Counted from the stretch's first letter, positions 8,616-17,484 are shown. The stretch: 64,000 nt of DNA from Flavobacterium filum DSM 17961 (GCF_000425465.1 NZ_AUDM01000005.1:1-64000); one strand, 5' to 3'. Program-made: numbers and translations. The notes: generated by a model from the sequence alone, not told the origin.

Positions 8616-8996
8616 ATGACAGATGAAGTAGTACGATACTCAGAAGCTGATTTAGCGGAGTTCAAAGAAATTATCTTAAAAAAGATTGAGAAAGCCCAAA
8701 ACGATTTGGAACTCATAAAAAGTGCCTACATGAATGATTTGAATAACGGAACGGATGATACCTCACCAACATTCAAAGCATTTGAAGAAGGTTCTGAAAC
8801 CATGAGCAAAGAAGCAAATTCTCAATTGGCTATTCGCCAGGAAAAGTTTATCCGCGATTTAAGAAACGCTCTTTTTAGAGTAGAAAACAAAACCTATGGT
8901 GTTTGTAAAGTAACGGGTAAATTAATCTCAAAAGAACGCTTAAAATTAGTGCCGCATGCTACGATGAGTATTGAGGCGAAAAATATGCAGCGATAA
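8616..8996 (+). CDS. TraR/DksA-family regulator, zinc site mostly lost
   Basis: Proteins of this family reach into the RNA polymerase secondary channel through a coiled coil and alter initiation, usually with ppGpp. Residues about 10-50 form the predicted coiled coil, and the C-terminal YGVCKVTGKLISKERL segment is the zinc-finger region. Only one cysteine is present in all 126 residues, so the classical four-cysteine zinc site cannot form; I recall Bacteroidota relatives with the same loss. The gene follows ileS by 6 bp. In many flavobacteria lspA is next; here a divergent lipoprotein gene intervenes. Confidence 0.85.
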   Translation: MTDEVVRYSEADLAEFKEIILKKIEKAQNDLELIKSAYMNDLNNGTDDTSPTFKAFEEGSETMSKEANSQLAIRQEKFIRDLRNALFRVENKTYGVCKVTGKLISKERLKLVPHATMSIEAKNMQR

Positions 8997-9007
8997 GGTG
9001 CGTTTTT

Positions 9008-9046
9008 CTAAGGTACTAAGGCTCTAAGGTGCTGAGGTACTAAGGG
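9008..9046. repeat. 8-bp tandem array after the DksA-like gene
   Basis: Five units based on CTAAGGTA (variants CTAAGGCT, CTAAGGTG, CTGAGGTA) begin 11 bp after the stop codon. The period is again 8 bp although the unit sequence differs from the recO and ileS arrays. Confidence 0.9.
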
Positions 9047-9070
9047 AATTGATTTAAAATTAGAAAATAA

Positions 9071-9103
9071 AAAGAGAGGATGTTGAAGTCCTCTCTTTTT
9101 TAT
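9071..9103. terminator. Bidirectional terminator
   Basis: AAAGAGAGGA (9071-9080) pairs perfectly with TCCTCTCTTT (9089-9098) across an 8-nt loop, with a T-run to the right and A-rich sequence to the left. It lies between two convergent genes and can serve both. Confidence 0.9.
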
Positions 9104-9119
9104 TTATATATAGTTCAAA

Positions 9120-10367
9120 TTAGAAATTTACAGTGCTAATGACTTCTAAGGTATGATTAGCACCATAACTGTATTGTACAATTTTATTAATTCCAACGGC
9201 AATTAAGTGTGTGTCTAAAGCGATCACGTCTTTTACTTGGTCATTGTAAGTGTTTTGAAGCACTAACTCGGCAGAATTGGTAGCGTCAAAAACATTTAAG
9301 TTTCCATCTGCACATACGTACAACACATTATTTCGAATCCCCAAGCCATAAGGCTGACTTAACAAATAGGTTGAAATTAAGGTTGGGTTTTCAATGTTAG
9401 TGATGTCGATAACGTTGACTTGGTCTTCAATGGCACCGCAAGTAGAACCACCACGAACGGTAATATATGCGGTATTGGCATGCACAACCACAGGGTCACA
9501 GGCGGTTGCATGTGAAAAACCGGAAACAAAGAAAGGGTTAAATTCATCAAAAGCGTTTACAATATACATTCCGTTGGTAGAACCGATGAATAAAAATTCT
9601 TTTTGTTTGAAAAGGGTTTCAAACACTCCGCCACCTAACCACTCGGTCATGTAAATGGATTTATCAAAAAAAGTTTGCGTTGGATTTGAAATATTAAATA
9701 CATTCAATTCAAAATTTTCAACCGTATAAAGAGCATTGTTGTTAATTTGGAATTTAGCAAATGAGCCACCTGTTCCAATTGCACCACCACTTGAGCTTTC
9801 TAAACCACTAAACGCATCGTTGGCTAATATCATTTCATCATGATTTGGTTTTTGACGTACTTCAATTCGAAAACCCACCATGATTTCATTTACACCCGGG
9901 TAATCCTCATACGCATAATATTCAGCTTCTTCGGGATAAGCAGGATAAAACTCCAATACATTTTCTACGGTTCTCACTAAGGTAATATTGTTGAGGTCTG
10001 AGATATCGAACACCACTAAATCAACAAAATTGTCCGCATATAAGTAGTTTCCCTTGATAGCGATATCGTGCACTCCTTCCAAATTAATGAAAATCATGTT
10101 TTGCGGATTTTGCGGATTGGAATTATCGAACACATGGATACCGGATTCTTGAGCGACATAAAATAAAAGACTTTGCGTCACATAAATTTTACCATCCGAT
10201 TGTGTTGGTTGAGCCGATTCAATGGTTATGGAATTTCTAATTTCTGATAGGGTTTTAACAATCGGTACGGCAAATTTTGCGGTTTCGTTGTTACCTTCTT
10301 CATCGTTACAGGCGGTGAACATAAAAAGAGAAATCGCAATTATCCAAAAGGATTTTAATGTTTTCAT
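9120..10367 (-). CDS. LVIVD-repeat lipoprotein
   Basis: This 415-aa protein starts with a lipoprotein signal peptide whose lipobox FTAC places the acylated cysteine at residue 20, followed by an acidic Asn-rich linker. The body contains repeated units of the LVIVD type (for example VDLVVFDISDLNN and QVNVIDITNIENP), a family of surface beta-propeller-like repeats in Bacteroidota with no assigned enzymatic role. It is probably anchored in the outer membrane. It is a single minus-strand gene between the DksA-like gene and lspA, with its own terminator at 9071-9103. Confidence 0.85.
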   Translation of the reverse strand: MKTLKSFWIIAISLFMFTACNDEEGNNETAKFAVPIVKTLSEIRNSITIESAQPTQSDGKIYVTQSLLFYVAQESGIHVFDNSNPQNPQNMIFINLEGVHDIAIKGNYLYADNFVDLVVFDISDLNNITLVRTVENVLEFYPAYPEEAEYYAYEDYPGVNEIMVGFRIEVRQKPNHDEMILANDAFSGLESSSGGAIGTGGSFAKFQINNNALYTVENFELNVFNISNPTQTFFDKSIYMTEWLGGGVFETLFKQKEFLFIGSTNGMYIVNAFDEFNPFFVSGFSHATACDPVVVHANTAYITVRGGSTCGAIEDQVNVIDITNIENPTLISTYLLSQPYGLGIRNNVLYVCADGNLNVFDATNSAELVLQNTYNDQVKDVIALDTHLIAVGINKIVQYSYGANHTLEVISTVNF

Positions 10368-10511
10368 TGGTAAGGTATTAGGTTAAACAAATGTATTAAC
10401 ATTTTTGATAGTAAGATGCAAAAATCTCCGTAAAGTTGCGTTGAAATGCTAAAAATTATTTAAACTTTTTACACTTCTTGGTATAATTTCACTAATGTTT
10501 GATAATATTGT

Positions 10512-10519
10512 TATTTTTG
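10512..10519 (+). promoter_or_regulatory. -7 box for lspA
   Basis: TATTTTTG matches the Bacteroidota -7 consensus TAnnTTTG and lies 19 bp before the lspA start codon. I see no well-spaced -33 TTG, so confidence is moderate. Confidence 0.55.
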
Positions 10520-10538
10520 CACCTTTAAAACCCAAAAA

Positions 10539-11168
10539 ATGACTTTAAAGAAAGCTTATTTACTTGTTTTTCTTGTTTTATTAGTAGATCAGGTATCTAA
10601 ACTCTATATCAAAACTAATTTTGTTTTAGGAGAAGAAATCAAGGTTTTTGAATGGTTTCGTATTCATTTTATTGAAAATGAAGGAATGGCTTGGGGTACC
10701 AAAATTCCGGGAGACTATGGAAAGTTATTTTTAACCTTATTTCGTATTGTAGCAGTATTTGGAATTGGATATTGGCTGTGGGACAGTGTTCGTAAGCATA
10801 GTTCTTCCTACTTGATTGTGTCAATTGCCCTTATTTTAGCCGGAGCATTTGGTAATATTATTGACAGTGTTTTTTATGGCGTACTTTTTAACGATAGTTA
10901 TCATTCAGCTTCAACATTGTTTTCAGACCAGCCTTATGGCTCATGGTTCCACGGTAAAGTGGTAGATATGTTGTATTTCCCGATTTGGAAAGGGAATTTA
11001 CCCGAGTGGCTTCCTTTTGTAGGTGGAAAATACTTTACTTTTTTTAATGCCATTTTTAACATTGCCGATATGGCTATTTCTACCGGAGTTGGTATTTTGA
11101 TTGTATTCAACAAAAAAGCCTTTGGTACAGATAAAAAAGAAGAATCTACAGAGGAAGTTGCTGCTTAA
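10539..11168 (+). CDS. lspA: Lipoprotein signal peptidase (SPase II)
   Basis: LspA removes signal peptides from prolipoproteins in the inner membrane. The 209-aa protein has four predicted membrane segments and the two aspartate motifs of the family: GNIIDSVFY in the third region and FNIADMAIS near the C-terminus, where the two Asp residues form the catalytic dyad. The early VLLVDQVSK segment is also typical. It is longer than proteobacterial LspA because of an insert between the catalytic motifs, usual in Bacteroidota. Its last 4 bp overlap the convergent cyclo-ligase gene. The many lipoproteins in this window are its expected substrates. Confidence 0.96.
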   Translation: MTLKKAYLLVFLVLLVDQVSKLYIKTNFVLGEEIKVFEWFRIHFIENEGMAWGTKIPGDYGKLFLTLFRIVAVFGIGYWLWDSVRKHSSSYLIVSIALILAGAFGNIIDSVFYGVLFNDSYHSASTLFSDQPYGSWFHGKVVDMLYFPIWKGNLPEWLPFVGGKYFTFFNAIFNIADMAISTGVGILIVFNKKAFGTDKKEESTEEVAA

Positions 11169-11731
11169 TCAAACGAATAGATTTCATTTGGTGTAACGCA
11201 ATAATTCAATCGTATATCAGATTCAAAAACGTCTTCAATTTTTTCTTCCGGTTCAAAAAAGGACAATCCAATTTTGATGGTTTCTGGAGAACATTCCTTT
11301 AAAAACCGATCATAAAACCCTTTTCCGTAGCCCACCCGATGGCCTTTTTGATCAAAGGCCAATAACGGAATAAACACCACTTCTATTTTGGCAACAGGCA
11401 CTTCCAAACCGTTAATAGGTTCCGGAATATTGTATGCGTTTTTTTTGATTTTGGTGTTGTCGGTTAATAGGAAATGGGTCATAATTCCGGTAGTGAAATC
11501 ACTTTTGGCAATTACTATTTCTTTGTCTTTTCCGGCTAGAATTTGCAAGATGAATTCGGTATCAATTTCTTTTTGTTCGGCAATGGAAAGAAAAAGATGG
11601 AAATAGGTTTTATCCCAAATATTCAACCGAAGCAATTGGTTGGCAATGACTAAGCTTTTTTCTTCTCTTTCTTCTTCAGAAAGAGCGGCACGTAAGGCTT
11701 TATATTTTAACCGAAGTTCTTTTTTATGCAT
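11165..11731 (-). CDS. 5-formyltetrahydrofolate cyclo-ligase
   Basis: The enzyme converts 5-formyl-THF to 5,10-methenyl-THF with ATP, recovering folate. The diagnostic motif GHRVGYGKGFYDRFL is present near residues 125-140, and the N-terminal KKELRLKYKALR helix is typical. The ATG at 11731 gives 188 aa, normal length; it overlaps the end of the upstream decarboxylase gene by 8 bp, implying translational coupling. An ATG at 11743 is possible but adds four residues not usual in the family. Confidence 0.93.
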   Translation of the reverse strand: MHKKELRLKYKALRAALSEEEREEKSLVIANQLLRLNIWDKTYFHLFLSIAEQKEIDTEFILQILAGKDKEIVIAKSDFTTGIMTHFLLTDNTKIKKNAYNIPEPINGLEVPVAKIEVVFIPLLAFDQKGHRVGYGKGFYDRFLKECSPETIKIGLSFFEPEEKIEDVFESDIRLNYCVTPNEIYSFD

Positions 11732-12962
11732 ATACCGAAGCATTCAATTCGGCTATAAAAGTAATTAAATGTTCGGGTTCCACGTGATTCATCACCACAA
11801 TTTTATACCACTTGTTATCATTCAAATGTGATTGCGGCACCAATCGAAAACGATGAGCGATTTCACTGGAAATGTATTTTGCTTCTATCGTTACAATATT
11901 CATAAACGGTTCTCGAAAGTAGCGAATGTTCAATTGGTCTAATTCACGACACAAGAAATCGGTTCGTAATTGCAGGGTGCTTACTTTTTCGAACCAACCG
12001 TGTGGACCGTAAGTTGACAAAATCATCCAAACGGCAATAGCATTGGCACCGGAACGGCTTCCGCAAAGGGTAACATCCATGCCTTCCACATATTCTGCTT
12101 CTTTGGTGAGCACATGATGGATGAGGTTTTTTCGGCAAATAAAAATACCGGTTCCATACGGTGCTTGTAGCATTTTATGGGCATCAATGGTAATTGAACT
12201 AATGTCAGGATTACTGAAATTAATCGTTGACTGTTGGTTACTAAACGGATACACAAATCCGCCATACGCACCATCAATGTGTAATTTAAACGGCAGTTGA
12301 AGAGCGTTTAACGTTTCGATATAATCCAACGGATTGTCCACTGAACCAAACATAGTGGTTCCCATATTTGACACCACAATACAATATTTTTTACCGTTGT
12401 CTTTCGCTTGTAAAAGAATCGCTTGTAAAGCTTTTTTATCCAATTGACGGGTTGAAAAATCAACCGGAATTTTGAGCCAATCTACTTGTAAAAGGTTAGC
12501 CCCTTTCGGGATGGAATAATGCGTGTCTTCTGAGGAAACAATGGCTATTTCTTGTAAAGAAGCATTATGTTCGTGAAGGAAATAATTGCGGTACATCCAT
12601 AAAGCTTGAATGTTGGCTTCTGTTCCGCCGGGTGAAATATAGCCGTCAAATTCATTGGGTTTAGATTTAAAAACGTCGATAGCCAATGCGTTTAAAACTT
12701 CCCGTTCTAGTTGTTGGGTGCCACTGAACACGCTTTCGGATTGACCTAAGGTGTGACAACCAATGTGATTGGGGTTGGCCACAAAAGTTTGCAGTGTTGG
12801 AGCATCTTTCAAAAATGGAGCATTGTCATAAAACACTTTTCCATCCAATTTAGAAGCCGGAAAACCCAGCGAAATGTCTTGTGCAAAGTTTACGTTTTGA
12901 GCTAATGCCTCAGTTGTTTTGTCTAAACGTTCTTGGTGGCTATATTTTTTCCAATACTTCAT
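11724..12962 (-). CDS. PLP-dependent group II decarboxylase
   Basis: This 412-aa fold-type I enzyme belongs to the group II decarboxylases (histidine, tyrosine, aspartate and related amino acids). The PLP lysine is K263 in DAHKMLQAPYGTG, the cofactor-stacking histidine is H148 in DTHYS, and HIDGAYGG supplies the aspartate (D230). GGTEANIQALW is the usual phosphate-binding segment. The amino-acid substrate cannot be decided from sequence alone. It is the first gene of a two-gene minus-strand operon with the cyclo-ligase. Its promoter must lie in the 95-bp divergent region shared with uvrC. Confidence 0.88.
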   Translation of the reverse strand: MKYWKKYSHQERLDKTTEALAQNVNFAQDISLGFPASKLDGKVFYDNAPFLKDAPTLQTFVANPNHIGCHTLGQSESVFSGTQQLEREVLNALAIDVFKSKPNEFDGYISPGGTEANIQALWMYRNYFLHEHNASLQEIAIVSSEDTHYSIPKGANLLQVDWLKIPVDFSTRQLDKKALQAILLQAKDNGKKYCIVVSNMGTTMFGSVDNPLDYIETLNALQLPFKLHIDGAYGGFVYPFSNQQSTINFSNPDISSITIDAHKMLQAPYGTGIFICRKNLIHHVLTKEAEYVEGMDVTLCGSRSGANAIAVWMILSTYGPHGWFEKVSTLQLRTDFLCRELDQLNIRYFREPFMNIVTIEAKYISSEIAHRFRLVPQSHLNDNKWYKIVVMNHVEPEHLITFIAELNASVYA

Positions 12963-13022
12963 GGTTGTTTATTTTGGGCAAAGCTAGGTAGTTTGCTAAA
13001 GAGGAAATATGATAAATGTTAG

Positions 13023-13053
13023 TTGCACGCACCTTTTTTTACTACTATATTTG
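13023..13053 (+). promoter_or_regulatory. uvrC promoter, nearly abutting the start codon
   Basis: TTG at 13023-13025, a 20-bp spacer and TATATTTG at 13046-13053 form a complete Bacteroidota-type -33/-7 promoter. The box ends only 4 bp before the uvrC ATG, so transcription should start at or within a few bases of the start codon. Confidence 0.75.
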
Positions 13054-13057
13054 TACT

Positions 13058-14857
13058 ATGCAGATACCTTCCTTAGAACTCCAACTTCAAACACTACCCG
13101 ATGGTCCGGGGGTGTACCAGTATTTTGATAAGGAAGGTAAGATATTGTATGTTGGAAAAGCAAAGAATTTAAAGAAGAGAGTTTCGTCTTATTTTACCAA
13201 ATCCCATGACAACCACAAAACGGCTGTTTTGGTGAAGAAAATTGTGGAAATTCGTCATATCGTCGTAGCTACCGAACAAGACGCCTTGTTATTGGAAAAC
13301 AATTTGATTAAAAAACTCCAACCAAGGTACAACATCAATTTAAAAGATGACAAAACCTATCCGTGGATTTGCATTAAAAAAGAACCTTTTTCCCGCATTT
13401 TTCCCACTCGGAAAATGATAAAAGACGGTTCAGAATATTTTGGTCCATATACCAATTTTAAAACGGTAAATACGCTGTTGGATATGATTAAAGAATTGTA
13501 TCCGTTGCGAACGTGTAATTACGATTTAAGTGAACAAAATATACGGAATCATAAATACAAAGTGTGTTTAGAATACCACATTGGCAATTGTAAAGGCCCA
13601 TGTGAAGGGTTGGAAAGTTTAGAAAATTACCAAAGTCAAGTAGATGCTATTCGGGAAATTTTAAAAGGAAATTTTAAAGACAGCATCAAGGCTTTTAAAC
13701 AAAAAATGATGCTGCATGCTCAAAATATGGAATTTGAAGAAGCACAAAAAATCAAAGAAAAAATAGATGTTTTAGAGAATTATCAGGCCAAATCCACTAT
13801 TCTAAATCCGAAGATATCCAATATTGACGTTTTTTCGATTGTGTCGGATGAATCGATGGCGTATGTTAATTTTCTTCAAATTGCTCATGGAGCGATTATT
13901 CGTTCTCATACGTTGGAAATGAAAAAGAAATTAGATGAAACAGATGAAGAATTGTTGGAATTGGCTATAGTAGAACTTCGGGAGCGATTTCATTTGACGT
14001 CTAAAGAATTGATCTTACCGTTTGAATTGGATTTTGGGGATAAAATAAAAGTAACCGTTCCGCAGTTGGGCGACAAAAAGCAAATTTTGGAACTTTCGCA
14101 ACGCAACGCCAAGTACCACCGTTTAGAGCAATTGAAACAAATTCAGATTGTGGACCCTGAACGCCATACCAATCGGATTATGGCTCAAATGCAAAAAGAT
14201 TTACGTCTTTCCGTAGAGCCACGTCATATTGAATGTTTTGACAATTCGAATATTCAAGGAACGAATCCAGTTGCAGCTTGTGTGGTGTTTAAAGACGGTA
14301 AACCCAGCAAAAAGGATTATCGTCATTTCAATATCAAAACAGTTGAAGGGCCGAATGATTTTGCCTCGATGGAAGAAGTGGTATATCGTCGTTACAAACG
14401 CTTATTAGAGGAAAACCAACCTTTACCTCAGTTGATTATCATTGATGGAGGAAAAGGACAATTGTCTTCTGCTTTAAAAAGTTTAGACGATTTAGGATTA
14501 CGGGGAAAAATTGCGATTATCGGAATTGCCAAACGATTAGAAGAATTGTTTTATCCCGGTGATTCTGTACCGTTGTATTTGGATAAAAAATCGGAAACGC
14601 TTAAAATCATTCAGCAATTGCGAAACGAAGCTCACCGTTTTGGAATTACGCATCATCGAGACAAACGGAGTAAATCAGCTTTGCAGACCTCGCTTGAAAC
14701 CATTCCCGGAATCGGAGAAAAGACGATGGTAACGTTACTAAAACATTTCAAAAGTGTTAAAAGATTAGCTCAAGCCAACGAAAGTGAAATTTCTGACGTG
14801 GTTGGTGCTTCAAAAGCCAAAAAAATTTCCGAATTTTACAGAACTATTGTTAAATAA
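13058..14857 (+). CDS. uvrC: Excinuclease ABC subunit C
   Basis: UvrC makes the two incisions flanking a lesion in nucleotide excision repair. The 599-aa protein has the N-terminal GIY-YIG domain (LPDGPGVYQYF, ILYVGKAKNLKKRV), a UVR motif (FEEAQKIKEKIDVLENYQ), the RNase H-like endonuclease domain (ECFDNSNIQGT, LIIIDGGKGQL) and C-terminal helix-hairpin-helix repeats (IPGIGEKTMVTLLKHF). The ATG at 13058 is fixed by the conserved N-terminus; upstream reading has no family support. The -7 box lies 4 bp ahead of it, so the mRNA may be leaderless. Confidence 0.97.
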   Translation: MQIPSLELQLQTLPDGPGVYQYFDKEGKILYVGKAKNLKKRVSSYFTKSHDNHKTAVLVKKIVEIRHIVVATEQDALLLENNLIKKLQPRYNINLKDDKTYPWICIKKEPFSRIFPTRKMIKDGSEYFGPYTNFKTVNTLLDMIKELYPLRTCNYDLSEQNIRNHKYKVCLEYHIGNCKGPCEGLESLENYQSQVDAIREILKGNFKDSIKAFKQKMMLHAQNMEFEEAQKIKEKIDVLENYQAKSTILNPKISNIDVFSIVSDESMAYVNFLQIAHGAIIRSHTLEMKKKLDETDEELLELAIVELRERFHLTSKELILPFELDFGDKIKVTVPQLGDKKQILELSQRNAKYHRLEQLKQIQIVDPERHTNRIMAQMQKDLRLSVEPRHIECFDNSNIQGTNPVAACVVFKDGKPSKKDYRHFNIKTVEGPNDFASMEEVVYRRYKRLLEENQPLPQLIIIDGGKGQLSSALKSLDDLGLRGKIAIIGIAKRLEELFYPGDSVPLYLDKKSETLKIIQQLRNEAHRFGITHHRDKRSKSALQTSLETIPGIGEKTMVTLLKHFKSVKRLAQANESEISDVVGASKAKKISEFYRTIVK

Positions 14858-14875
14858 AATAATGTGGGTCTTTTG

Positions 14876-17182
14876 ATGGGTTTAATTTTAGGTGTCGTGA
14901 TGTTCGTTTTGATTCTTCAAAAAAGGAATCAAAAGTCTTTATTATACAAGACTTCCTTTCACCCATTACCCATCACCTATTACCTATTACCTATTACCTT
15001 TTTCCTATTATCCTCAACAACCTTTGCACAAGAAGAAAATCCCAATCGTCCAAAAATTGGTTTAGTTTTAAGTGGTGGTGGAGCCAAAGGTTTGGCACAT
15101 ATTGGTGTGTTGAAAGTGATTGAAGAAGCCGGAATTAAAATTGATTACATCAGCGGCACAAGTATGGGAGCCATTGTTGGAGGATTATATGCTGCAGGCT
15201 ATAACGCCAAACAACTGGATAGTATCTTTACGCATACAGATTATGATGCGGTAATACAAGATTTTGTACCTCGATCTTCCAAGAATTTTTACGAAAAAGG
15301 AAACGATGAGCGTTATGCCTTGACTTTACCATTTAATAAACTTCGTTTAGGGATTCCATCTGCATTATCAAAAGGATTGTATAACTATAACATGATTTCA
15401 CGGCTTACGCATAATGTGCGACATGTTCGTGATTTTAATCAATTGCCAATACCTTTTTTATGTGTAGCTACCAACATTGAAACAGGAGAAGAAGTCATTT
15501 TAAACAGTGGTTATTTGGCTCAATCAATCATGGCAAGTGGAGCATTCCCATCGTTGTATTCGCCAATAATTATTGATGGAAAATATTTAATTGATGGTGG
15601 AGTTGTTAATAATTTTCCCGCAGAAGAAATTAAGAAATTAGGAGCCGATATCATTATTGGTGTAGATGTGCAAGATGATCTAAAAGACAGAACTTTTTTG
15701 AGAGATGCTACGCGAATTTTGGTGCAAATTTCAAATTTGCAAATGATTCAAAAAATGCAGGAGAAAAAGTTGATAACAAATATTTATATCAAACCTGATA
15801 TTGGAGAATATTCGGTTATCTCTTTTGATAAAGGTTCCGAAATAGTTGATAAGGGAGAATTGGCGGCTAAAGCAGTGTTAAATGAGTTAAAAAAACTCGG
15901 TCAAAATTACACAAAAGAACCTTTACAAGAGGTAAAAACCGAAAGAGATAGTATTGGGATTAAGAGTTTAAGCCACACAAAACTAGATAATTATACTCGT
16001 TCTTATATAATTGGTAAGTTAAGGTTTAAACCGGGAAGCAATCTAACATATGGAAAGTTAAAACAAGGTGTTGAAAACTTGAACGCTTCACAAAGTTTTG
16101 GTAGTATCAATTACACTTTTGACAAAGACCATGATGAAGATCGATTGAATCTTAATTTAACCGAAAACCCTAACAAAACATTGTTGCGATTTGGATTGCA
16201 TTATGATGGGTTGTATAAAAGTGCCTTGTTAGTGAACGTGACGCAAAAGAAAATTCTTTTCAAAAACGACGTTATTTCAGGAGATTTTGTGCTTGGTGAT
16301 AATTTTAGGTATTATTTAGATTACTATATCGATAATGGATTTCACTGGAGTTTTGGCTTTAAATCAAGACTGAATCAGTTCAATCGAAACATTACTTCAG
16401 ATTTTAGTGATGGCGTTTTGTTTGCTGAAAATAATATCAGTACATTAAATATTAATTTTATTGATTTTACCAATCAAATATATCTGCAAACATTATTTGT
16501 TCAAAAGTTTTTAGTGGGAGCCGGATTTGAACACAAACGTTTAAAAATAGAATCTGAAACATTACAAAACTCAACCTCTTTATTTGAAAAAAGTGATTAT
16601 TACAGTTTGTTTGGTTACTTGAAGTTTGATTCATTTGACAACAAATATTTCCCTAAATCAGGTTGGTATTTTAATGGAGATATACAATCGTTTTTATATT
16701 CTACCGACTATACTAATTCATTTAATCGTTATTCTATTTTTAAGGCTGATTTTGGGTTTGCCAAAAAAATCATACGTAAAACAACATTATTGGTGCAAAG
16801 CGAAGGCGGATTTTCAATTGGCGAAGAATCTGTGCCCTTTTTTAATTTTGTTTTAGGCGGATATGGATTTTATCCGGTGAATAATTTTCGCCCGTTTTAT
16901 GGCTATGATTTCCTTAGTTTAGCGGGGAACAGTTATGTAAAAGCCCTATTCCAAGTGGATGTAGAAATTTTTAAACGAAATCACCTAAATGCATTTGCTA
17001 ATTTTTCCAACATTGGAACTAATATTTTTGATGATGATAATTGGTTGCAAAGACCTTCGTATACCGGTTATGGTTTTGGTTACGGAATGGAAACCGTTAT
17101 AGGTCCTCTAGAAATCAAACACAGTTGGTCTCCAGAAACAAAAGATCATTTCACATGGTTTGGAATTGGTTTTTGGTTTTAA
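14876..17182 (+). CDS. Patatin-like phospholipase with outer-membrane barrel
   Basis: The protein combines a patatin lipase domain with a C-terminal Omp85/BamA-type barrel, the arrangement of PlpD-like surface lipases. Residues are counted from ATG 14876: GXSXG serine at S96 (GTSMG), oxyanion glycines in SGGGAKGLAH, and the dyad aspartate at D240 (DGG). The barrel half ends in aromatic Phe (GIGFWF). The start is uncertain: no ATG lies close to the signal peptide, and possible starts are GTG 14864, ATG 14876 and ATG 14900. The hydrophobic signal stretch (YYLLPITFFLLSSTTFAQ) is encoded largely by a 7-bp tandem array. It begins 18 bp after uvrC. Confidence 0.88.
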   Translation: MGLILGVVMFVLILQKRNQKSLLYKTSFHPLPITYYLLPITFFLLSSTTFAQEENPNRPKIGLVLSGGGAKGLAHIGVLKVIEEAGIKIDYISGTSMGAIVGGLYAAGYNAKQLDSIFTHTDYDAVIQDFVPRSSKNFYEKGNDERYALTLPFNKLRLGIPSALSKGLYNYNMISRLTHNVRHVRDFNQLPIPFLCVATNIETGEEVILNSGYLAQSIMASGAFPSLYSPIIIDGKYLIDGGVVNNFPAEEIKKLGADIIIGVDVQDDLKDRTFLRDATRILVQISNLQMIQKMQEKKLITNIYIKPDIGEYSVISFDKGSEIVDKGELAAKAVLNELKKLGQNYTKEPLQEVKTERDSIGIKSLSHTKLDNYTRSYIIGKLRFKPGSNLTYGKLKQGVENLNASQSFGSINYTFDKDHDEDRLNLNLTENPNKTLLRFGLHYDGLYKSALLVNVTQKKILFKNDVISGDFVLGDNFRYYLDYYIDNGFHWSFGFKSRLNQFNRNITSDFSDGVLFAENNISTLNINFIDFTNQIYLQTLFVQKFLVGAGFEHKRLKIESETLQNSTSLFEKSDYYSLFGYLKFDSFDNKYFPKSGWYFNGDIQSFLYSTDYTNSFNRYSIFKADFGFAKKIIRKTTLLVQSEGGFSIGEESVPFFNFVLGGYGFYPVNNFRPFYGYDFLSLAGNSYVKALFQVDVEIFKRNHLNAFANFSNIGTNIFDDDNWLQRPSYTGYGFGYGMETVIGPLEIKHSWSPETKDHFTWFGIGFWF
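14961..15002. repeat. 7-bp tandem array inside the patatin gene's 5' end
   Basis: Six units based on ACCCATT/ACCTATT run through the signal-peptide codons. Because 7 is not a multiple of 3, three units encode a seven-residue peptide repeat (LPITYYL, LPITFFL). A related 7-bp array lies between purN and rnhA (46652-46697), where it is non-coding. Confidence 0.92.
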
Positions 17183-17240
17183 TTGTGTAGTATTCATTTT
17201 TTTACGATATTTGTGAAGCATTTTATTAAATTCTCATAAT

Positions 17241-17401
17241 ATGTTTATCATTCTTGGTTTTTTAGTAGCGTTTGGGCTGGGTATAATTGTTGGAGTCAAC
17301 ATCAAAAAAAACCAATTCTAACAAAAATTGTTGTTATGGTATCTTTTTGGCCCGGATTATTAGCTTACCTCCACTTCCTGATGAAACGCAATCCGGAATG
17401 A
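17241..17401 (+). pseudogene. Small membrane protein split by a -1 frameshift at an A-run
   Basis: ATG at 17241 opens a 26-codon hydrophobic frame (MFIILGFLVAFGLGIIVGV) that stops at 17321. Just before the stop is a run of eight A followed by C, read as ATC AAA AAA AAC. A -1 shift there continues into a frame encoding a second hydrophobic segment (VVMVSFWPGLLAYLHFLM) and ending at TGA 17399-17401. The joined product is 53 aa with two membrane-spanning segments, which looks like one real protein. A AAA AAC is a classical slippery heptamer, so the break may be a programmed shift, transcript slippage, a sequencing error in the homopolymer, or a true pseudogene. Confidence 0.6.
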
Positions 17402-17403
17402 AT

Positions 17404-17455
17404 TCATGTGTCAATTGGGTAATGTGTCAATTAGCCAATTGGTCAAGATGACAAT
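17404..17455. repeat. 8-bp-period repeat upstream of hmgA
   Basis: Words TGTCAATT, GGGTAATG, AGCCAATT and TGACAATT follow each other in 8-bp phase between the small membrane ORF and hmgA. It belongs to the AATTGACA/ATTGCCAC family. Confidence 0.75.
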
Positions 17456-17484
17456 TATTATTTTTTTAATTTAAATTCACAAAA

